A stretch of 64,000 bases of DNA from Shewanella algae (GTDB lineage Bacteria > Pseudomonadota > Gammaproteobacteria > Enterobacterales > Shewanellaceae), in the NCBI RefSeq assembly GCF_009183365.2, contig NZ_CP068230.1, positions 1,076,001 to 1,140,000 of the forward strand, in the 5' to 3' direction. Position numbers and translations under genes: made by a program. A model generated the notes under the pieces. It did not search any database. It worked only from the letters and a program-made list of their open reading frames with translations, and had not been told where the DNA came from. This document shows, in pieces, positions 58,475 to 64,000 of the stretch; position 1 is the stretch's first letter, and each line of letters starts with the position of its first letter.

Positions 58475-60244
58475 ATGCATAACCACAGCAATAATAAAAT
58501 GCAGGACGCACAAGGGATACGGAATATCAGCAATAGCTCATGTCGTCAGCTGTTAATCGGCGTCATCGGGAGTTTGGCTGTTTTCTGCAGCACGGGAAGC
58601 ATGGCGATGGACAGAATCACGGGCGCGGCCTTTGCGAGCCGCTCTGAAGTCTTTGCGGTCAATGGCATGGCGGCAACCAGCCAACCACTGGCGACTCAGG
58701 TGGCGGTCGATATTCTCAAACAAGGTGGCAGTGCCGTGGATGCCGCGATTGCCGCCAATGCCATGCTGGGGTTGGTGGAGCCTACGGGTTCAGGCATAGG
58801 CGGCGATCTTTTTGCCATTGTCTGGAGCGCCAAAGAGCAGCGGCTCTATGGGCTCAATGCGTCTGGCCGCAGTCCGGCTTCTTTGACGCTGGAGATGCTC
58901 AAGGCCAAAGGGCTTGAGCATCTGCCGCCTTATGGGCCTTTGCCCGTATCCGTGCCCGGTGCCGTGGATGGCTGGTATGAACTGCATGACAAGTTCGGCA
59001 AATTGTCCATGAAGGATAACCTGGCACCGGCTATTCATTATGCCCGTGAAGGATTTCCGGTTTCCGAGCTCATAGCCTTCTATCTGGCTCGCAGCGGTGA
59101 CAAGCTGGCCAAATACCAGGGGTTTAAAGAAACCTATATGCCAGGCGGCCGCATGCCGGCCGTCGGTGAATTGTTTCGAAACCCAGCTTTGGCAAACAGC
59201 TATGAAAAAATTGCCAAGGGGGGCCGGGGTGTCTTTTACAAAGGAGAGATAGCCCGCAGTATTGCCGCTTATATGCAACAACAGGGCGGTTATCTTTCCT
59301 ATGAAGATCTCGCTTCTCACAAGAGTGAGTGGGTCGAGCCTGTATCGGTTAATTATCGGGGCTATGATATCTGGGAGCTGCCGCCCAACGGCCAGGGAAT
59401 AGCGGCACTGCAGATCCTTAAAACCCTGGAGCCATTTAATCTCAAGGCCATGGGGCTGGACAGTGCCGAATATGTGCATCATTTCGTGGAAGCAAAAAAG
59501 CTGGCGTTTGCCGACCGAGCCAAGTTCTACGCCGACATGGACTTTGCCAAAGTGCCGGTAGCCTCACTTATCTCCAAAGAATACAACTACGCCAGAGCCA
59601 AGCTTATCGATGCTGACAAAGCCGCCGCCAGTGTTGAGCCGGGTAATCCCAATCTTTTACACGGCGATACCATCTATCTCACTACCGCCGATAAAGAAGG
59701 CAATATGGTGTCTCTCATCCAGAGCAATTATCGTGGCATGGGCTCAGGCATGACGCCTCCGGATTTGGGATTTGTGTTACAGGACAGGGGCCAGCTGTTT
59801 GATCTCACTCCCGGGCGTGCTAATTCCTATGCACCGGGTAAGAGACCGTTTCATACCATAATTCCGGCCTTTGTCACCAAAGATGGCAAGCCTTGGCTCA
59901 GCTTTGGCGTCATGGGGGGAGCCACCCAACCCCAGATGCACGCTCAGATCATGATTAATCTGATTGATTTTGGCCTCAACCTGCAGGAGGCGGGCGATGC
60001 TCCAAGAATACTGCATACAGGTTCTAGCCAACCGACCGGCGAGCAGATGACAGATGGCGGTTATATCAGTCTCGAGTCGGGCTTTTCCATGGAAACCCGC
60101 CGTGAGCTGATGAAAAAGGGGCATACTTTGAGTGATTCTCTCGGAGCTTTTGGTGGTTATCAGGCCATAGGCGTCAATGTTGAAAGCGGCGTTTATCGGG
60201 GAGCGTCCGAGTCCCGAAAAGACGGGCAGGCATCAGGTTATTGA
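58475..60244 (+). CDS. Gamma-glutamyltransferase family protein
   Basis: This 589-aa exported protein (signal-like VIGSLAVFCSTGSMAM after a polar N-terminus of about 25 residues) has the Ntn-hydrolase fold of GGT. The N-terminal block reads QPLATQVAVDILKQGGSAVDAA and GSGIGGDLFAIVW. The autoprocessing Thr is probably Thr399 in HGDTIYLTTADKEGN, and SLIQSNY and GKRPFHTIIPAF follow. The HGDTIYL motif differs from the TTH of classical GGT. It may hydrolyse glutathione or acylated substrates in the periplasm. GGAGGCGAG precedes the ATG. Confidence 0.88.
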   Translation: MHNHSNNKMQDAQGIRNISNSSCRQLLIGVIGSLAVFCSTGSMAMDRITGAAFASRSEVFAVNGMAATSQPLATQVAVDILKQGGSAVDAAIAANAMLGLVEPTGSGIGGDLFAIVWSAKEQRLYGLNASGRSPASLTLEMLKAKGLEHLPPYGPLPVSVPGAVDGWYELHDKFGKLSMKDNLAPAIHYAREGFPVSELIAFYLARSGDKLAKYQGFKETYMPGGRMPAVGELFRNPALANSYEKIAKGGRGVFYKGEIARSIAAYMQQQGGYLSYEDLASHKSEWVEPVSVNYRGYDIWELPPNGQGIAALQILKTLEPFNLKAMGLDSAEYVHHFVEAKKLAFADRAKFYADMDFAKVPVASLISKEYNYARAKLIDADKAAASVEPGNPNLLHGDTIYLTTADKEGNMVSLIQSNYRGMGSGMTPPDLGFVLQDRGQLFDLTPGRANSYAPGKRPFHTIIPAFVTKDGKPWLSFGVMGGATQPQMHAQIMINLIDFGLNLQEAGDAPRILHTGSSQPTGEQMTDGGYISLESGFSMETRRELMKKGHTLSDSLGAFGGYQAIGVNVESGVYRGASESRKDGQASGY

Positions 60245-60342
60245 AAGCAATCGGCAAAAACGTGCGTGAGCTAATTCAAATTAATGCTCAAGTTGCGGAT
60301 AATAAGGCCGAAGATGAATTAATCTGAAAGGGTAGATTGCAA

Positions 60343-61278
60343 ATGGATACACAGGTTATGCCACGGGAACAACTGGGAATCTGCGCTGAGGGAAATCTGC
60401 ACAGCGTTTATCTGATGTTCAATGCCAACGAAGGCGGAGAGTCACAACTGCGTCCTTGCCTGGCCAATGTCGCCCAGTATTTGTATGAGCTGGCAGATCA
60501 GTATGCCGACAGTGCCTTTAACGCCTTTGTGGCGATTGGTGCCAACTTTTGGGATCACCTCTATCCGGGAAGCAGACCGGCTGAACTCAGGCCGTTCCCT
60601 GCTATGGAGTCGGGTAACCGGGATGCGCCGGCGATAGAGTTCGATATTTTTATTCACCTGCGTTGTGATCGCCTGGATATTCTTCATCTGGTAGCCAATG
60701 AGGTCAACGAAATGCTGGAAGGGTTGGCTGAACTGGAAGAGGAGGAGCGCGGGTTCCGCTTTATGGACAGCCGCGATCTGACCGGTTTTGTCGATGGCAC
60801 AGAAAACCCCAAGGGCAGAGGCCGTCAAGCTGTAGCCCTGGTAGGTGATGAAGACGATGCATTTCGCGGCGGTAGCTACATTCATGTACAGAAATATGTC
60901 CATAATCTGAGTAAGTGGCACAGACTGCCGCAGAAAAAGCAGGAAGACATCATAGGCCGCACCAAGCAGGACAACATAGAGTACGCCTCGGAAGACAAAC
61001 CGCTGACGGCACATATCAAGCGGGTAAATCTCAAGTATGACAATGGTGAGTCGATGGAGATCCTGCGTCAGAGCATGCCCTATGGTTCTGTAAAACAGCA
61101 GGGTTTGATGTTTATTTCCACCTGTAAGACACCTAACCATTTTGAAAAGATGCTTCACAGTATGGTTTTCGGTGACGGAGAAGGACACCATGATCACCTG
61201 ATGCACTTTACTCAGGCGGTAACTGGTTCCTCTTTCTTTGCCCCATCTCTGGATTTCATGATCCAGTTTGATGATTAA
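60343..61278 (+). CDS. Dye-decolourising (DyP-type) heme peroxidase, YfeX/TyrA-like
   Basis: This 311-aa peroxidase of the DyP family has the signature GFVDGTENP with the distal Asp, a proximal heme-His region HLMHFTQAVTGSSF, and an Arg in LRQSMPYG. It matches TyrA of Shewanella oneidensis and E. coli YfeX in layout (by recall), and no signal peptide is present. It oxidises porphyrin-like and dye substrates with H2O2. ATG 60343 has AAGGG ten bases upstream. It is convergent with argR, with a terminator between. Confidence 0.9.
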   Translation: MDTQVMPREQLGICAEGNLHSVYLMFNANEGGESQLRPCLANVAQYLYELADQYADSAFNAFVAIGANFWDHLYPGSRPAELRPFPAMESGNRDAPAIEFDIFIHLRCDRLDILHLVANEVNEMLEGLAELEEEERGFRFMDSRDLTGFVDGTENPKGRGRQAVALVGDEDDAFRGGSYIHVQKYVHNLSKWHRLPQKKQEDIIGRTKQDNIEYASEDKPLTAHIKRVNLKYDNGESMEILRQSMPYGSVKQQGLMFISTCKTPNHFEKMLHSMVFGDGEGHHDHLMHFTQAVTGSSFFAPSLDFMIQFDD

Positions 61279-61294
61279 TAGCGCGATAAAAACA

Positions 61295-61325
61295 AAAACG
61301 CCCCTCATTGAAGGGCGTTTTTTTA
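61295..61325 (+). terminator. Terminator between the DyP peroxidase and argR
   Basis: The stem AAAACGCCC/GGGCGTTTT, with short inner pairing CT/AG around the CATTGA loop, is followed by TTTT. It serves the plus-strand peroxidase; the reverse side is A-rich, so it is likely bidirectional. Confidence 0.92.
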
Positions 61326-61338
61326 TGGCATTTTCAAC

Positions 61339-61809
61339 TCAGTCTGTGTAATTGAACAGCGACTTCACTGTTTCCAGAGTTTCATCAATGGTCTTGATGC
61401 TGGAAGGGCAGATGAAAATAGTATCATCACCGGCGATAGTGCCCAGAATACCTTCTGGCTTGCCGATGGAGTCCAACAGCCTGGCAATTAACTGCGCCGC
61501 CCCCGGGCTGGTACGCACCACTATCATGGCTTGGTTATGATCCACATCCAATACCAGATTCTTCAGCGGGCTGCCGGCGGTAGGTACCCCTAGTTCAGCC
61601 GGTAAGCAGTAGACCATCTCCTGCTTGGCGTTACGAGTGCGCACGGCACCGAACTTGCTCAGCATGCGCGAGACTTTGGACTGGTTGATATTGGCAAAGC
61701 CTTCGGCTTGCAGTGCATTGACTATTTCACTCTGGGAGCCGAAGCGCTCCTCTTTAAGCAGAGCCTTGAAGGTTCTGATTAGCTCATCCTGATTTTTGCT
61801 TGCTTGCAT
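61339..61809 (-). CDS. argR: Arginine repressor ArgR
   Basis: ArgR is a hexameric arginine-dependent regulator that binds ARG boxes. The 156-aa protein has the N-terminal winged HTH (FGSQSEIVNALQAEGFANINQSKVSRML) and the C-terminal hexamerisation/arginine-binding domain with TIAGDDTIF. The ATG is at 61807-61809. It is divergent from mdh, as in E. coli. ArgR-like boxes lie upstream of it and of the basic amino acid ABC transporter. Confidence 0.96.
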   Translation of the reverse strand: MQASKNQDELIRTFKALLKEERFGSQSEIVNALQAEGFANINQSKVSRMLSKFGAVRTRNAKQEMVYCLPAELGVPTAGSPLKNLVLDVDHNQAMIVVRTSPGAAQLIARLLDSIGKPEGILGTIAGDDTIFICPSSIKTIDETLETVKSLFNYTD

Positions 61810-61867
61810 TATCTTCTTCTGTCGTTATTCAGAAAATCCCGGTCATTCTGCATATCAAACGGATAAG

Positions 61868-61906
61868 TGTCAACAAATACCCAAGATGTCTGCATAAAAA
61901 TGCAAT
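61868..61906 (-). promoter_or_regulatory. ArgR-like boxes upstream of argR
   Basis: TGCATAAAAATGCA (61891-61904) fits the 14-base ARG core at 12 positions and is perfectly palindromic in its halves. A weaker core lies 21 bp away (61870-61883, about 10 of 14). The pair sits 59-97 bases upstream of argR, the same geometry as at 21468-21506, suggesting autoregulation. Confidence 0.5.
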
Positions 61907-62094
61907 GCAGGTCATTTGGTGGGTAAAAGAAGCCTCAGTGGGCAGTAGAAAACGCTGAAGTTAATTCAGCTTTTGATGAAACAGAGTCATATGACTAAGG
62001 GATAATTGCTATTTTTGTGACGATCCTTTAATGTTGCGCCATCACAGAATTAGATCTATGTCACACATAATTCCGAGAATTGACGGAGATAACT

Positions 62095-63030
62095 ATGAAA
62101 GTTGCTGTACTTGGTGCTGCTGGTGGTATCGGCCAGGCTCTTGCCCTTCTGTTGAAAACCCAATTGCCTGCCGGCTCTCAGCTGTCACTCTATGATATCG
62201 CCCCCGTAACGCCTGGGGTTGCCGTGGATCTGAGTCATATCCCGACAGCAGTTGAAGTTAAAGGTTTTGCCGGTGAAGACCCAACGCCTGCACTGGAAGG
62301 TGCCGATGTGGTGCTGATTTCTGCCGGTGTTGCCCGTAAGCCGGGCATGGATCGTTCTGATCTGTTCAATATCAATGCCGGTATCGTCCGTAACCTGATT
62401 GAAAAAGTGGCCGCGACTTGTCCCAAGGCGCTGATCGGTATCATCACCAACCCAGTGAACACCACTGTGGCCATTGCTGCTGAAGTACTGAAAAAAGCCG
62501 GTGTTTACGACAAGAACCGTCTGTTCGGTGTGACGACTCTCGATGTCATCCGCTCTGAAACCTTTATCGCCGAAGCCAAAGGGCTGAACGTTGCCGATGT
62601 TAAAGTCAATGTGATTGGCGGCCACAGCGGTGTGACCATTCTGCCTCTGTTGTCTCAGGTTGAAGGTGTCAGCTTCTCTGATGAAGAAGTTGCTGCCCTG
62701 ACCAAGCGTATTCAAAACGCTGGTACTGAAGTGGTTGAAGCCAAAGCCGGTGGCGGCAGCGCGACTCTGTCCATGGGCCAGGCCGCTTTCCGTTTCGGTC
62801 TGTCGCTGATCCGCGGTCTGCAGGGTGAAGCCAATGTGATCGAGTGCGCCTATGTTGATGGTGGTAGCGAGCACGCTGAATTCTTTGCCCAGCCAGTGGT
62901 ACTCGGCAAGAATGGTATCGAAAAGGTTCTGCCGTATGGAGAGCTGAGCGCGTTTGAAACCAACGCCCGTGATGCCATGCTGGATACCTTGAAGGCGGAT
63001 ATCAAACTGGGTGTAGACTTCGTTAAGTAA
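62095..63030 (+). CDS. mdh: Malate dehydrogenase
   Basis: This NAD-dependent TCA-cycle enzyme (311 aa) has the Rossmann motif VLGAAGGIGQALA, the substrate loop with AGVARKPGMDR, TNPVNTTV, FGVTTLDVIR and catalytic IGGHSG. GGAGATAACT precedes ATG 62095; five codons upstream are not needed. It is divergent from argR. The strong terminator at 63046-63075 ends it. Confidence 0.97.
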   Translation: MKVAVLGAAGGIGQALALLLKTQLPAGSQLSLYDIAPVTPGVAVDLSHIPTAVEVKGFAGEDPTPALEGADVVLISAGVARKPGMDRSDLFNINAGIVRNLIEKVAATCPKALIGIITNPVNTTVAIAAEVLKKAGVYDKNRLFGVTTLDVIRSETFIAEAKGLNVADVKVNVIGGHSGVTILPLLSQVEGVSFSDEEVAALTKRIQNAGTEVVEAKAGGGSATLSMGQAAFRFGLSLIRGLQGEANVIECAYVDGGSEHAEFFAQPVVLGKNGIEKVLPYGELSAFETNARDAMLDTLKADIKLGVDFVK

Positions 63031-63045
63031 GTCGACTCAGGGAAT

Positions 63046-63075
63046 AAAAAGGAGCGCCGCGGCGCTCCTTTTTGC
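63046..63075 (+). terminator. Terminator of mdh (bidirectional)
   Basis: A 13-bp palindromic stem AAAAAGGAGCGCC/GGCGCTCCTTTTT (63046-63058 with 63061-63073) has a two-base loop. The T runs on both sides serve mdh and the convergent DUF4124 gene. Confidence 0.95.
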
Positions 63076-63107
63076 TACTTGAACTTATTCTACTCTGGCC
63101 TTGCTGG

Positions 63108-63551
63108 CTAGTTTCTTTGGCAAAACAGCCGAATTCTTTCCTGCTGCTCCTTTATCTGCGCCTGCCGTTCTTCTTCTGTCATCTTAATCATTTCACCGGA
63201 GGCCTCATCTTTACGTTGCAGTCTGGTGTGGGTATTGAGTACATCCAATTGGAATTTGGCCTTATCACAAATAGCCTGAGCCTGGGCCGCATCTTTCTCC
63301 TTGATCAATTTGGCCTGTTTCTCAGACTCAGTTTCCTGCACAACGTCATCTTTTCGCTGCGGCGCGACCGTGCCAATTCTGGCGGGTTGCAGATTTTGGC
63401 TGTCCAGTTCGGTGGCTTGTTGTTGTGGCGGCGGCTCTTGGCTGTAGTGGGTAACGCCATTTTCATCGACCCAAGTATAGATGGGCGTTGCCGAGGCAGC
63501 GTTGGCTCCGAGTAATGCCAGCAGAGCCATAAATAGGCTGATCCTTATCAT
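63108..63551 (-). CDS. DUF4124 domain-containing exported protein
   Basis: This 147-aa protein has a signal peptide (ending ASATP) and the DUF4124 motif IYTWVDENGVTHYS at the start of the mature part. A long charged, probably helical, region follows (TEEERQAQIKEQQERIRLF) with two cysteines. DUF4124 proteins are periplasmic and of unknown function. It is convergent with mdh and divergent from pssA. Confidence 0.88.
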   Translation of the reverse strand: MIRISLFMALLALLGANAASATPIYTWVDENGVTHYSQEPPPQQQATELDSQNLQPARIGTVAPQRKDDVVQETESEKQAKLIKEKDAAQAQAICDKAKFQLDVLNTHTRLQRKDEASGEMIKMTEEERQAQIKEQQERIRLFCQRN

Positions 63552-63642
63552 TGTCTGTTTCCGTTTCTGCAGGGTGAGCTTGTCTGAGCAAGTGTGTTAT
63601 CTTTGCCGCTATAGACCTTTATTACACCATCAGGTTAAGTGT

Positions 63643-64000
63643 ATGCAAAATTTATCCAAGCCAACAATAAAAACCCGTGGCATCTATCTGTTACCCAATC
63701 TGATGACAACGGCAGGATTGTTCTCGGGCTTCTATGCTGTTATCGCTTCCATGAATGGGCACTTTGAGGCATCGGCTATTGCTGTATTTGTTGCCATGTT
63801 ATTCGATGGACTGGATGGTCGTCTGGCGCGTTTGACCAACACTCAGAGTGCCTTTGGTGCCGAGTACGACTCAATGGCAGATATGGTATCCTTCGGTATG
63901 GCTCCGGCCTTGATAGCCTATAACTGGGGGCTTTCTGAATTGGGCAAAATAGGTTGGCTGGCGGCCTTTATCTATTGCGCCGGGGCTGCCTTGCGTCTGG
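63643..64000 (+). CDS. pssA: CDP-diacylglycerol-serine O-phosphatidyltransferase (5' part)
   Basis: PssA makes phosphatidylserine for phosphatidylethanolamine synthesis in the membrane. The visible 119 codons carry the CDP-alcohol phosphotransferase signature (DG-x2-AR-x8-G-x3-D-x3-D), here DGLDGRLARLTNTQSAFGAE and YDSMADMVSFG. Membrane segments surround it, as in the type II integral-membrane family rather than E. coli PssA. The ATG is at 63643; the right window edge cuts the gene. Confidence 0.92.
   Translation, partial: MQNLSKPTIKTRGIYLLPNLMTTAGLFSGFYAVIASMNGHFEASAIAVFVAMLFDGLDGRLARLTNTQSAFGAEYDSMADMVSFGMAPALIAYNWGLSELGKIGWLAAFIYCAGAALRL

Noticed and set aside
1..64000. tRNA, rRNA, CRISPR or intact insertion sequence
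   Set aside because: None recognised by reading both strands; a short or degenerate one could still be missed.

Overview
The window reads as a chromosomal segment of a Shewanella-like gammaproteobacterium. The evidence is the dksA-gluQ-pcnB order, a NarQ/NarP pair divergent from a pentaheme nitrite reductase (nrfA), many lipoproteins and a GlyGly-CTERM protein. Base composition looks moderately GC-rich (judged by eye, not computed). No rRNA, tRNA, CRISPR array or intact insertion sequence was seen. Almost all of it is core-genome housekeeping sequence. The accessory signals are one toxin-antitoxin pair, one 264-bp IS5-type miniature element, and a family of three dispersed 45-bp sequences.

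Layout, left to right. 1-5.1 kb: pcnB (cut by the left edge), gluQ, dksA and sfsA on the minus strand, with pepB divergent. 5.1-13.6 kb: a GNAT acetyltransferase, thpR, a GAF/GGDEF/EAL protein, then hrpB and mrcB (PBP1b). 13.6-17.6 kb: the IS5-type miniature element, a DsbA-like protein with a GlyGly-CTERM tail, a DnaJ-related protein, nfsB, and a Xre/RES toxin-antitoxin pair. 17.6-24.2 kb: a PHP-domain lipoprotein, a three-gene basic amino acid ABC transporter behind two ArgR-type boxes, a phosphoribosyltransferase with a structured leader, a glycerophosphodiester phosphodiesterase lipoprotein, and a small membrane coiled-coil protein. 24.2-31.8 kb: an M1 aminopeptidase lipoprotein, a five-gene envelope operon (WD40 lipoprotein, slyX, second peptide deformylase, TPR lipoprotein, LpoB-like lipoprotein), and divergent fkpA. 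31.8-40.3 kb: zntB, yacL, narP/narQ, nrfA, a cysteine hydrolase, and glnK-amtB behind a perfect NtrC site. 40.3-47 kb: small secreted proteins, a transglutaminase-TPR lipoprotein, a lipase-like protein with a lipoprotein partner, and aroG. 47-54.4 kb: an Atm1-type ABC exporter, an FMN-dependent glutamate-synthase-like membrane protein with a SixA-like phosphatase, fpr and a GST. 54.6-64 kb: a ferric iron ABC transporter, a gamma-glutamyltransferase, a DyP peroxidase, argR divergent from mdh, a DUF4124 protein and the start of pssA.

How the parts work together. Several pieces form visible regulatory circuits inside the window. NarQ/NarP lies next to nrfA, which has a 7-2-7 NarP-type site. The glnK-amtB promoter has NtrC-type sites and a weak sigma-54-like element. 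ArgR is encoded here, and ArgR-like boxes with the same geometry precede both argR and the basic amino acid transporter about 40 kb away. PBP1b and an LpoB-like activator are both present but unlinked.

The most distinctive observations are the non-canonical AUU start of pcnB, the IS5-ended miniature element with a CTAA duplication, the DsbA-like protein with a GlyGly-CTERM and a histidine-rich insert, and the three-copy sequence sitting just upstream of three unrelated minus-strand genes. I did not find an obviously new multi-gene system. The best candidates for undescribed biology are the five-gene envelope operon and the lipase/lipoprotein pair.
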